Shown here in pieces: positions 56,626-64,000 of a stretch of 64,000 bases of DNA (position 1 is the stretch's first letter; every line of letters begins with the position of its first letter). A program made the position numbers and the translations under genes. The notes under the pieces are model-generated. The model saw nothing but the letters and a program-made list of their open reading frames with translations, was not told the origin of the DNA and searched no databases. The DNA comes from Warburgia ugandensis (taxonomy: Eukaryota; Streptophyta; Magnoliopsida; Canellales; Canellaceae): contig CP141128.1 of NCBI GenBank assembly GCA_035236585.1, positions 27,495,618-27,559,617 of the forward strand, read 5' to 3'.

Positions 56626-59600
56626 ACAGATTTGTGTGATCTGTTGACCAGTTAATTAGCTTTAGTTTCCGTAAGTGCTTGTGCATAACAGCAACAGAAA
56701 AGTTGATCATTGATTAGCTTTAGTTTCCATTAATGCTAGTGGATTATTTGGATAATTAAAGTAGACCAAGTGTGATTTGTTTTGTTTCTATAATATGTCC
56801 TTATGCACAACAACAGCAGAAAACTTGATTCATTAACCAGCTTTAGTTTCCATAAATCCTGCGCATTATTTTTTTCAGCTAAAGATGACCAGATTTGATT
56901 AGCTTTTGATACCATAAGTGTTTACAGATACTACGAAGGTAATAACCAGTGGATCTGGGTAATGGTTGTAAGCTATATAAATTTAATGTAGAAGCCCTTG
57001 GAATGATGGAAAAAGTTAAGAGATTTTGAACCAACTGTAAGTGCAACAAGATTGCTGTTATGTCTAAGTTATTTGGAGCGATTCCAAAGAGAAAACCAAT
57101 GGTATGACTCCATTGGTGGTCTTCAAGCTACTGATGTGACTTCACATGATTGTAGGCATCCAACAGGTGCCTCCTGTAGTACTATCCTTTTACCTTTTGT
57201 CCTATACCTTTCTATCCTTGTTTCTTTAATTAGTACTATCCTAGTCTTTTGGAATGATTCCAAGACATTTTCAGTTCTTGTTCCATTTCTTTCAGTTTAT
57301 GTGGGTGTTGTTTTACTTTGTATTTCTATAAGACATCAACAGCTTTGGAATTAGCTTTGTATCAAGTCCCACTCGGATCTGTTTATTCCTTGTCCTGCAT
57401 CACTTATCAAAAAGATAATGCAACTGTTTCATGAAAAGACTCGATACCAAAATGGTGGAGAACCGAATACTGCTTAGTTATGATAAAATTGTTATGCAGC
57501 AAGCATGGTGTTCCAAGGGAAAGAAACAGTGCTTTTGAAAGGTTTCCAGAAAACAGAATTACACCTGCCAATTCTAACCTTTGATCGTCTTTTCCAGTCA
57601 ATCAAAAGGCAAAAAGTAGTTGAAAAAACCCTAAACAAAATGAAGACAATATCATTCAATCAATCAACTGTGCCCTCTAAAATAGTGAAACTTATTTCCT
57701 TCATAGACTTAAGGAAGGTTTATTTGAATTGTTGATTCACAACTTATTACTTTCCTCCTAAGTAACCTAATAAAAACATAAGGCATACCCTCTAAACCTA
57801 AACAGATACACCTAAATAAAAGGAAATCTTATAAAAATGAAATCCCAGTAGAATAAGAAAACCTATTGATAGAAACTCCTCCTGACCCTAAACCCTAACT
57901 CTTGAATAGATTGAAACTCACAATATACTTTGTTAGTCACTATTCACGTGAATAGTGACATGAAAAATGTTACTGCTTGCGTTTTTACTATTTCCATGAA
58001 TAGTAACACGTGAACAGTAATTTTAGTGGCTCTTTTTTCCTTCATTTGAAGTTTTGAGAGGCTTTAGAACTAGCAAAGATACTCCTGTATCATAGTCTCT
58101 GCCCTCGAAAGAACTCATCATCGAGTTCATAAATTGGATTATAGGCTTCTTTGAACCATCTCTTTTCAACCATCAACTTCATCTTCATATCTTCTGGCCA
58201 ACTACAGCTTACTTATCTTTCATCAGAGCCTTTTCTTCATTTTGGAGATTGAACCACCAGATTATAGATTGATTTGGGTGGTTTCTATGGGATTGGTTTC
58301 ATTCAACACTCAACGCTAAGAAGTGTACTTGGTTTGATACTTTAATATTTTGCCCGTGGCCTTGCCTTGGACAGTTCTTTCCTGCAGAAGATTACTGTCA
58401 CACCAAAAGTTTCCTCTCCAATCTATGGAGGGAGATCGACTGCAATAGGACTTATTGGAGCTTATCTTTTATGTTTACTTGGCACCAGTCCAAATCTCTT
58501 AATTTTCCTTCCATAGTTACTTCAAATTCTTTGTTATTTTTCTTCCACAGTTATTCAAAATTTTCCTTCAGGCACTGTTATACTTTCTTTATAAGATCAC
58601 AAAAGAATTCAAGACCAGATGCCATTGGAATGGACATTAGGACTCTGATACCAATTGACTTAAGAATTACTTGAGTTCTGAGTAACCCAATAAGAACATT
58701 AACATAAAAAAAAAAAAGACCTCTTTTAACAAAAATAGGAAACTTGTAATAGAGATAAAAGTACTTTGTAAATACTAACTCCAACTAAAATAGAAAACCT
58801 ACAAACAAGATTATTAAGCCACCAAAATAGTAACAATTCCAAAGTAATCCAAAAATCCCCAGAACAGTGTTGTTGGTTATTGTTTATGCGAATGTGGTGT
58901 TACTGTTCACATTTTTACTATTCGCATGGACAGCAATCTAGATAACTCCTTCCTTATTTTGTAGTTTTTGAAGGGCTTCCTGCATCACATTATAATCAGT
59001 TTCCTATTTATCAAGCAATATTTGTATCCTTCACATTCATGCTTCTCAAAGGTATGATAAACACTAGTAACTAGCTAGCTAACAGATACATTCTTTTGTC
59101 CTACCTCTAATAATACACTAAAAAGAAAAATTCCAAATGCAAATAAAGAAAAGATGATAATTACATCTTTCTTTCTATCATGGAGAATGCTCTTCTAAGA
59201 TACAGATTTGGACATTTGAAAATTTATGAGAGAGTACAGATTTGGACAATTCAAAATTTATCAGAGAATATAGATTGGGACATGTGAAAATTTATGAGAG
59301 AAGATGACTTCTAAGATTTAAGTTGCTTTCATTTAAGTCACTGTCAAGAAAATCCAGACTTTCATCATTCAATGGTCATCACTTCTAAGATGTTTAAGCC
59401 TGAAACTTCATGATTTGGTAGACATTGAAAGGCACTGGTCTAAGTGGCAATTTGCAGACCACCTTCGATATGGCCAGGTAAGAATCATCCATCCGCCATC
59501 CTCCCAGTTCCCAAGTTTAATTTGGCAATCATTGCTTCTATCCCCAAACTCTACAACAATACCAAGCTGAACCTTTTGCCTGTTAAAACAATTTCAAACT

Positions 59601-62600
59601 GCCCACCTCTTTCTGAGACGAAAAAAGAAACAAAATACAACAATCAAATGGAGAAGATTCAAGGAAAACTGAAACATATTCACCATTGGTAATAATCTCT
59701 ATGACCAACTTCCTTTTTATGACTGTCTCTCATTTTCAGGATCCTAGAAGATTGGAACTTCAGAAACTAAACCATACCAAGTATTATTGTGTAGATTTTT
59801 AAGGAAATGCTTCAGTTACGAACAAAATGACTGTATCTCCTTCATTGGCAGTAAAGAAGCACCTCCCCTGTTGACCCTGAGTTGTGATTTCAAGGTCAGA
59901 TGGGGTTTACCTTAGTTCTTTGTCTATAACCCCCTACCGCAAAAAAAGGAAAAAGAAAAAACGGATTAACTAAAACCACAGAAATTCAAAGGTTGCAAAT
60001 GAAAACATGATCTTATTGACAAAATGATTACTTATATTTATGTGCCCTTGTAATCCCCTAAGCCCAATGCAACTTGACCCCACCCTTTTCCCTTTGATAT
60101 AAGCCCTTCATCTTGTTTGGCCCCCATTCTTAGTCTATTTGTTAAATGCCAGTTGGAAGATTCTAACAAACTGCCGTTTTCATTTTTCAATCTCAATGCT
60201 CATGATTAAAAGCACAAAGAAAGATAGGCTATGAGCAACCAATCAGAGTAAATTTTGGTACCTAGGTAATTCAGGGGAGTCCAAAAAAGATGAATCTATT
60301 AGATCTTCTGAAAATCATGCCTAAACTCATGGAAAGCTGGTGTCTGATTTCGGACGCTACTTTAGGTGTTTGGACTTACCAGGACTCTATTCTTGTTGCA
60401 CGACAATGAAATTGAATGACCAAATCTCCCACACTGTATAGTCTAAAAAGGTAAAAGCCCCACATCTGAACTCCAAAGTTCAAAGTCTGCACAACATGCA
60501 GGTGAAAAACCATATAGCTCCAAACAATAAGCTCCACCAAGTTAAAGGCAAATAAAGCACAAGAAATCAAAATATTGGCATCAAAAAAGGGACCAGGGAA
60601 TAGCCGGGGGCATAAAGTAGGCGAGTCAAAGGTCTAGGAGGGTCCCTTAGCTCAGGTGCTAGGTTTGAGAGATGAATGAAGACTATTGTGTTATGAGGAC
60701 CTATGGTGTCATCAGGCATCATAATGCATAGACTTCATTTAGTTGCATAGGTTTATCCAAGTCACAGATATGAACCACTAACATTGTTAAGGAGACACAA
60801 GGAGGATGGAAGATTGATTGTCGCGGACAAGGAAGGAAGAGCAAGAAGATTATCATGCTAGTGAAATCAGTCATGATAGGAGAGTTCAATGGGCCAAGCA
60901 CTTACTTCCAGTCACAAGATCAGTTTCACAGATGGAGGGTTTATGTGTGTGGACCTGTTGCCAGCTTGTTGCACGGGTGGATGTCCAGGTTGTACAACAG
61001 AATTTAGTCAAAAACAGATAATCATTAAGTTCTTCAATTTTGTTGACTGCAAGTATAAGTTTGCATAAACCTTGCTGTTTGATCATTCGAATTGCAGATA
61101 CTTCTCCCAACCAAGGGTCCTTGTACTCTGATAGATAAGTTGATGACTCACTTCAACATACACTTCTGAAACTTGAGTGGACGTTCAACTTGTTTACTTT
61201 CAGTGAAGCAAGTTCAGTCATCTGCAGTTGCAAATTCACTGGAAAAAATAATTCAGTGGGCTGTTTGGAAAGCAGATTTGGTGATGATATCCAGTCACCA
61301 CTCTTTGGCTGCTATAAAAAGGAACCCTTCAAAACATCGACGCCAAAGCAAAGTGTTTGTGAAAAAATAAGGAAGATACTTATGCCATATGGAAGATATA
61401 TCTAGAAGAGATTTTCAAAAGCATCAAAGACAGGACAGTAGCAAGATGCCGAAGAGCATATGATATTGCAAGTAACAATTAAAGATGGACAAGCAGATTG
61501 TTCTAACAAGAAGTTTCCAGACACTAATATCTTTGATGAGTATCCCTTCAGCAGTCAATGAACCTGTAGGTCTAGGTCACTCGTAGAGATGAAGCAGAGT
61601 TTAGAGCTTTAAAGTCGGTGTATTGACGCATCACCAATGTGGCAAAGACTTCTGTTTGCAATTTCCAAACTCATCTAACATCAAGGGGGGGGGGGATTTA
61701 TGTGATGTTCTTACATGGGTTAAAAATGTAAGGAAAATACATCCGAGGCATGCTGGATCAAGCACCACAGAGACCTTTGGACATATGCAGAAGTTTCAGT
61801 ACATTGATCTTGTCGATGAGGCAACATGTCCTATATTTGGATCGCATTCACATTCCAATATTTAATTTTAACTTGTTCTCATCTAATAATAGATGTTTGT
61901 GTTGATCCATGCAGGCAATGGAGAGTTGGTTGAAATCATGAGTTTGCTGCCCATAGACCCAAGTTTGCTTCTCACCCCCAAACTCACTTGATGTGCGGGG
62001 TTTGCAGGTGCTTGCACATATCCTTATCAGCCAGTGTTTCCAAATGAAAAACACATGTTTCTGTTATGGCTCACACAAAAAGATACTAGCAAACCCTCTT
62101 AATGTCGGTAATGTATCTAAGATGAATAAAAATTCAACAAAAAGAGTCACACCCAGTTCATTTTAAGGAGGAATGATATATAGTCATGTGACTACAGTGG
62201 CAGTATATCTTCAAACAGCTACAAGTACAAATGGGTAACGGTTCCACCAATCCAAATCATTCATCTTTGACTCAATTGTCCTTGATGGTCAGGCCCCAAT
62301 ACTCGCACTCATTTGACAATCTAGGCTGCTTTTCTTGAGATGTAAAGAGGACAGCAGAAGTTATAACTCCTCTATTATAAGAATGCAATAAGACAAATGA
62401 TTGTTCCACAGTCTATACAACTGTAAGAGGAAGCATTTGGAGACAAACAAGAGGTCACGGCCATTCCACAAAAGTCAACAACCAGAAATAGAGATCCATA
62501 AACATATTATACTCGTCACAAGGAAAAGAAATGGAAAAATATTGCAGCAATGAAGTGACAAAGCAGAACTACAGAATCTTGCTAAGCATATAGACATACA

Positions 62601-62926
62601 GTTCTTTACAGCTGCAAATAAAGACAGAAAGCAAACAAACATCTAGGCCATACAGGAATGAACACCAAGCAGAAAAAGACAAAATTAGTATAGTTCTTTT
62701 ACCACAAAATGAAAAATAAAAGCATAATAAGCTGTTAGTCATACTTGTATTCTCACCATCTCAGGATAATTTAGATCATAAAGATCTTCTTCATGTGTCC
62801 ACTCATCCATGCTATACTCGGGATATGAGTGACAACCATTTGCATAAAGCCATTGACCTTTCTCAATTTTCCGGCAATTAGGACACTGCATCAAGCCCCT
62901 AGCATTGAATGCCGAACCAATACAAT
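42876..62926 (-). CDS. RFI2: RFI2/IPI1-type RING E3 ubiquitin ligase (5' end outside window)
   Basis: Five exons on the minus strand, 62757-62926, 55153-55211, 44673-44698, 44216-44591 and 42876-43383, join in frame with GT-AG introns into the last 378 residues. The family comprises plant C3HC4-type RING proteins: Arabidopsis RFI2, a regulator of light signalling and flowering time, and rice IPI1, which ubiquitinates the SPL factor IPA1. Visible here are the end of the RING (DC-I-GSAFNARG-MQCPNC), the linker RKIEKGQWLYANG, the acidic WTHEEDLYDL segment, WCPF, LPSSFEEGE, and a long Ser/Pro/Gly-rich tail with HSCPYMAY. No transmembrane segment is seen. Exon 1, with the first RING ligands and the start codon, is right of 64000. 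The reading frame is intact. Whether it is RFI2 itself or a close paralogue cannot be decided. Confidence 0.9.
43877..43890. repeat. Target duplication of the intron 5 SINE, left
   Basis: GAGAGGCCAATGAG, identical to 44078-44091. Confidence 0.88.
43891..44077 (-). mobile_element. Au-like SINE in intron 5 of the RFI2-like gene
   Basis: On the minus strand it starts GGGGAACCTTGGTGCAATGG (A box region), then GACCTTGAGGTCATGGGTTC with GGTTCAAGGC (B box). It continues AAACAGCCTCTTGCAAAATG and CCCTTGTGGTC, and ends near GGGGCTGCCCC. This is the tRNA-derived Au SINE, widespread in angiosperms. It is flanked by the 14 bp direct repeat GAGAGGCCAATGAG (43877-43890 and 44078-44091), the target duplication. 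Non-coding. Confidence 0.92.
44078..44091. repeat. Target duplication of the intron 5 SINE, right
   Basis: GAGAGGCCAATGAG, identical to 43877-43890. Confidence 0.88.
44216..44591 (-). CDS. RFI2: RFI2-like gene, exon 5
   Basis: Acceptor ttgtag at 44597-44592; donor gtaaga from 44215. 376 nt encode YHDLIGHHATFAEHTAA, SSAGHSCPYMAY, HHHWSSLSGPSDIP, SHAFPAVDLPYHNWEHP and LPRAGSFAHPF. These blocks recur in plant RFI2/IPI1 homologues in this order. The segment is low in charged residues and Ser/Pro/His-rich, probably disordered. Confidence 0.9.
44673..44698 (-). CDS. RFI2: RFI2-like gene, exon 4 (26 nt microexon)
   Basis: Acceptor tttcag ends at 44699; donor gtgagt starts at 44672. The 26 nt complete the Glu codon and encode EGESPSTA plus one base. 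This gives FEEGESPSTAYHDLIGHH across the two junctions, as expected for the family. Only an 81 bp intron separates it from exon 5. Confidence 0.85.
44868..45085. repeat. Two-copy tandem duplication (~105 bp) in intron 3
   Basis: 'aatgtttaacatcatta...gacatgta' to 'cattgaaattg...aaattagaaac' (44868-44970) is followed by a diverged copy (44971-45085) with 'atgtttaacatcatcat', 'catcaaggattttg', 'gacattgaaattt'. An old local duplication, not coding. Confidence 0.7.
45941..46380. repeat. Three-part tandem duplication in intron 3
   Basis: The block 'ttctttctcaccacgtg...cc.aacatggagatatgga...gctaaag' with 'ttagcaatc.ga' and 'cttggagt' occurs at about 45941, 46120 and 46216. The first and last copies also carry 'aatcaaatc.atcaaattagtaaattg.tcaattgaaat'. 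The middle copy lacks that tail. Confidence 0.8.
47390..47475. repeat. TA / ATAC / CATCAT simple repeats at LINE 3' end
   Basis: Mixed short repeats 'tatatata', 'catacataca', 'gtatgtac' run into the CATCAT tail of the adjacent minus-strand LINE (tail 47458-47475). Confidence 0.75.
47458..49806 (-). mobile_element. RTE-type LINE, 5'-truncated and decayed (LINE A), intron 3
   Basis: On the minus strand from 49806: endonuclease C-terminal part with VDKELKDIAVDVKR and IINVISSYTPQVGLED (49802-49660). Then ANTFFKKRDEHLITF and a connector with WWNLKWEK. RT follows: FERVIEKRLRHE and NQFGFMPRRSTMEAIF (about 48660-48540), MSPCLFTLVINEL and LFADDIVLI (about 48296-48200), ending with GNKMRKIRLRWFEYVQ (about 47730). 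The 3' end is a (GAT)n tail, typical of plant RTE elements. Stops and frameshifts split it into at least six frames, so it is inactive. The 5' start of the endonuclease is missing. No target duplication was found. Confidence 0.88.
48200..48664 (-). pseudogene. RTE reverse transcriptase core within LINE A
   Basis: This part holds the RT fingers block NQFGFMPRRSTMEAIF and, after a frame change, the catalytic box LFADDIVLI (family YADD/FADD), followed by EMGFKISR-like LKGFKIRRTKIEYMEC. The catalytic Asp pair is intact, but stop codons separate the blocks. Confidence 0.85.
49816..49891 (+). repeat. Compound TA-GA-G microsatellite
   Basis: TA repeats (about 49817-49840), GA repeats (about 49841-49868), then an almost pure G run to about 49891. 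It begins ten bases beyond the truncated 5' end of LINE A. Confidence 0.9.
49900..52990. other. Intron 3 sequence without recognisable element
   Basis: AT-rich intronic DNA. Short open frames (50134-50352, 50369-50563, 52081-52278) have no recognised motifs. A- and C-runs occur near 52395-52412 and 52477-52482. Confidence 0.5.
53418..53435 (+). repeat. Target duplication of LINE B, left
   Basis: AAGTGCAATGTACCTTAA, identical to 54048-54065. Confidence 0.93.
53436..54047 (+). mobile_element. RTE-type LINE, short 5'-truncated copy (LINE B)
   Basis: 612 bp between exact 18 bp duplications. It carries the last part of an RTE ORF and ends TTGGGATAAGGTCTT followed by a (GAT)n tail (54011-54047). 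The same 3' end is found in LINE A (complement at 47471-47495). The perfect target duplication and long open frame suggest it is younger than LINE A. It inserted on the strand opposite to the host gene and inside the hAT-like element. Confidence 0.93.
53534..53995 (+). pseudogene. C-terminal part of RTE LINE ORF, open for 153 codons
   Basis: An open frame begins within the element and ends at a stop just before the 3' end. Motifs are FYRMAIRPAMLYGSKCW, MLRWMSGKTRKDRIRNE, GNKMREIRFRWFGHVQRRP, RPKRTWIEVVRKDLK and EEWRNKIHVADP. These are hallmarks of the region after RT in plant RTE LINEs. RT and endonuclease are absent because of 5' truncation, so it is not a functional gene. LINE A carries a decayed version. 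Confidence 0.9.
54048..54065 (+). repeat. Target duplication of LINE B, right
   Basis: AAGTGCAATGTACCTTAA, identical to 53418-53435. Confidence 0.93.
55153..55211 (-). CDS. RFI2: RFI2-like gene, exon 3 (59 nt)
   Basis: Acceptor ttgcag ends at 55212; donor gtaagt starts at 55152. It encodes TSGLQWCPFSTVARLPSSF plus two bases. The WCPF...ARLPSSFEEGE block is conserved in the family, and the phases fit exons 2 and 4 exactly. It sits alone between introns of 7.5 kb and 10.5 kb, and is too short for ordinary ORF detection. Confidence 0.88.
56229..56341 (+). repeat. 52 bp perfect tandem duplication
   Basis: ACCATACTGATAGGATCAGA... to ...GGCTTAAAGT (56229-56280) is repeated base for base at 56281-56332, followed by the first eight or nine bases of a third copy. 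Confidence 0.93.
56358..56725 (+). repeat. TA microsatellites inside a larger tandem duplication
   Basis: Three TA tracts (about 56360-56394, 56417-56451 and 56579-56623). The block 'agcccataaaagtgaccaga' + TA tract + 'tccacagatttgtgtgatct' ... 'gttgatcattgattagcttt' occurs twice (about 56396-56555 and 56558-56725). The flanks are nearly identical, so duplication is recent; TA tract length differs. Open frames rich in Ile-Tyr here are artefacts. Confidence 0.9.
57936..57959. repeat. Perfect 24 bp palindrome in the 3' LTR
   Basis: GTCACTATTCAC followed directly by its exact complement, centred on CACGTG. A second, imperfect one (TTACTATTTCCATG...) lies at about 57986-58007, and a decayed equivalent is in the 5' LTR near 58905-58932. 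Confidence 0.92.
58642..58653 (-). other. Primer-binding site (initiator tRNA-Met type)
   Basis: TGGTATCAGAGT on the minus strand differs by one base from the usual plant site TGGTATCAGAGC, complementary to initiator tRNA-Met. It lies two bases inside the 5' LTR end. Confidence 0.78.
59201..59302 (+). repeat. Three-copy 34 bp tandem repeat
   Basis: 'tacagatttggacatttgaa' + 'aatttatgagagag' starts at 59201, 59235 and 59269 with a few substitutions. Confidence 0.88.
59310..62750. other. Intron 2 sequence without assigned element
   Basis: About 3.4 kb of intronic DNA. It has open frames at 60818-61021, 61173-61370/61190-61405 and 61623-61865, none with a domain I recognise. The frame at 61190-61405 contains LFGCYKKEPFK and CEKIRKILMPYGRYI and does not look like simple repeat; it could be a decayed retro-copy. 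A nine-to-ten base G run lies at 61685. Confidence 0.4.
62757..62926 (-). CDS. RFI2: RFI2-like gene, exon 2 (end of RING finger)
   Basis: Acceptor ttcag at 62931-62927; the exon begins with two bases completing an Asp codon (D-C-I-G). It supplies the last three zinc ligands: Cys in DCIG and the pair in CPNC. It continues through KGQWLYANGCHSYPEY to DLYDLNYPEM. It ends on a complete ATG codon before donor gtgaga (62756). Length 170 nt, phase 2 in, phase 0 out. Confidence 0.9.
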
Positions 62927-63261
62927 CTGAAGAAAGTCGTAGGGCAAAATTATGAGAAGGATAACATATAATAATGTCCAAACAGTAACAGCAGCATAGC
63001 CAGCACAATTTACAATTTCAACATGCCAAAAAGGAAAATATGCACAAAAAAACAAGAATATAAGTGGAATAAAGCTGATGCAAATGGAAAACACATCCAA
63101 GTATAGGAATAAGAAGAAGAAAGGTCCAGAATTAATAACCATGGACCCATCTTCAAACAAATAACACAACTATGATGGACCCCTTTTTTACATGAGCAAA
63201 CCAAGAGGGTTTGTCTTTACAGTTTTCTGAAGTCCTCTAGCTTTCCACTTTTCTTATTTTT

Positions 63262-63280
63262 GGATCTCCTAGTTGTTTAG
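63262..63280. repeat. Target duplication of SINE 2, left
   Basis: GGATCTCCTAGTTGTTTAG; 17 of 19 bases match 63461-63479. Confidence 0.85.
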
Positions 63281-63460
63281 AAAGGGAGCCTTGGCGCAAC
63301 AGTAAAAGTTGTCGTCGTGTGACCTTGAGGTCACGGGTTCAAGGCGTGAAAACAGCCTCTTGCAAAATGCAAGGTAAGGCTGTGTACTTTAGGCCCTTGT
63401 GGTCCACCCCTTTCCCAGACCCTACATGGGCGGGAGCTTCATGCACCGGGACTGCCCTTT
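63281..63460 (+). mobile_element. Au-like SINE, second copy, in intron 1
   Basis: It begins AAAGGGAGCCTTGGCGCAAC (A box region), then GACCTTGAGGTCACGGGTTC with GGTTCAAGGC (B box), AAACAGCCTCTTGCAAAATG, CCCTTGTGGTCC, and ends GGGACTGCCCTTT. It is closer to the usual Au SINE sequence than the intron 5 copy and is bounded by a 19 bp near-perfect target duplication. Position relative to the gene assumes exon 1 lies to the right. Confidence 0.93.
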
Positions 63461-63479
63461 GGATCTCCTTGTTGTTTAA
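63461..63479. repeat. Target duplication of SINE 2, right
   Basis: GGATCTCCTTGTTGTTTAA, matching 63262-63280 with two differences. Confidence 0.85.
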
Positions 63480-64000
63480 GTTAGTCTTAGTCTCCAAGTT
63501 CAGGAATAGATCTAAGAAAGCTTATGACTTATTTTGCAAGCAGCACCAAAGGGACATGAAGGAGAAAACCAAATGTATATAAAGAGAAGCATATGCATGG
63601 TTTCTCCAATCATCCCATTGCTGCTGAATTTCTGCAATCAAATGCAAATTAAAGTTTTGTCACTGCACATTAACTGTGACAGTTCTTTATGCGCAAGCGT
63701 GTGACGTCCTTGAATTCTTCTCTAAGTGCAACTTTTAGAAAACCTAGGCAATTTCTTCCATGTGACTCCAAAAATAATTGTGTGAGTTTTGACAGGTACA
63801 ACACTTGTCAAATTCTATCTCTATTCCCAAAAACATAGTGTGATTCATTCTCAATTTAGTTTGCATCACTCATCATGTCAATTAGATTCAGTCTTATTCA
63901 TCATTCTTTCAATCCAATTTTGGCTAGAAATTCAAAATCCTACAAGACTTTCATCTTCCTACTAGTACTAAAGTTGTCAAGAAAATTTTCCGCCAAAACT
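63480..64000. other. Right edge, presumed intron 1 of the RFI2-like gene
   Basis: The minus strand was read for the missing N-terminal RING half (CSICL and CGHxFH motifs with a donor site after a His-Leu/Gly segment). None was found between 62927 and 64000, so exon 1 should be further right and intron 1 exceeds 1.07 kb. Confidence 0.55.

Larger units (their letters stand above)
57733..58987 (-). mobile_element. Shrunken gypsy element with two LTRs, intron 2
   Basis: On the minus strand: 5' LTR 58987-58656 (starts TGATGCAGGA, ends AAGTCA), primer site, about 560 bp of internal remnant, 3' LTR 58092-57733 (starts TGATACAGGA, ends GTGAATCA). The LTRs share 'ggttttctatt/ttctta', 'ttattgggttact' or 'ttattaggttact', and CACGTG/GCATG palindromes. 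Just before the 3' LTR the frame NPIYELDDEFFRGQRL ends in a stop overlapping the LTR start, resembling the C-terminus of a Ty3/gypsy polyprotein. Most of gag-pol is deleted. No exact target duplication was found. Confidence 0.65.

Noticed and set aside
56326-56710. Minus-strand frames with Ile-Tyr runs
   Set aside because: They are translations of TA microsatellites in a duplicated block.
62927-64000. Search for exon 1 of the RFI2-like gene
   Set aside because: No CSICL or CGHxFH coding block with a suitable donor was found on the minus strand.

Overview
The window is nuclear DNA of a flowering plant. Evidence: one plant-type RING gene with kilobase-scale introns, Athila-like Ty3/gypsy elements primed by tRNA-Asp, RTE- and L1-type LINEs, tRNA-derived Au-like SINEs, and AT-rich, microsatellite-rich sequence. 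Long TE-filled introns would suit a magnoliid or early-diverging eudicot, but the species cannot be resolved from sequence alone.

Layout. (1) 1-3391: inverted, left-truncated copy of a very long LTR ('X'). (2) 3392-8645: Athila-like element E1 on +, with LTR remnant, tRNA-Asp primer site and decayed gag, protease and RT start. (3) 8646-12176: unassigned DNA ending in an LTR-like block with a 7 x 31 bp array. (4) 12180-24882: seven tandem copies of a ~1.8-2.1 kb unit, each with a CT microsatellite, and (in the six complete copies) an antisense L1 reverse-transcriptase fragment. (5) 24883-36071: Athila-like element E2, whose 5' LTR is split by a complete 4658 bp solo LTR of family X with a 5 bp target duplication. 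(6) 36072-about 38040: fragment of a third related element E3 in the opposite orientation. (7) 38083-38838: two minisatellites. (8) 38840-42690: mostly unrecognised sequence.

(9) 42693 to the right edge: one gene on the minus strand, an RFI2/IPI1-type RING E3 ubiquitin ligase. Five coding exons were resolved (62757-62926, 55153-55211, 44673-44698, 44216-44591, 42876-43383). They join in frame with GT-AG junctions into the last 378 residues. Exon 1, carrying the first half of the RING, lies beyond 64000. Introns are 7.5 kb, 10.5 kb, 81 bp and 0.8 kb. They hold two SINEs with target duplications, two RTE LINE fragments, a hAT-like element interrupted by one of those LINEs, a shrunken gypsy element, and several local tandem duplications.

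The only apparently functional protein gene is the RFI2-like ligase. Everything left of about 38 kb is nested, decayed transposable elements and tandem repeats. The least conventional object is the macro-repeat array that carries an L1 RT fragment in each complete unit.
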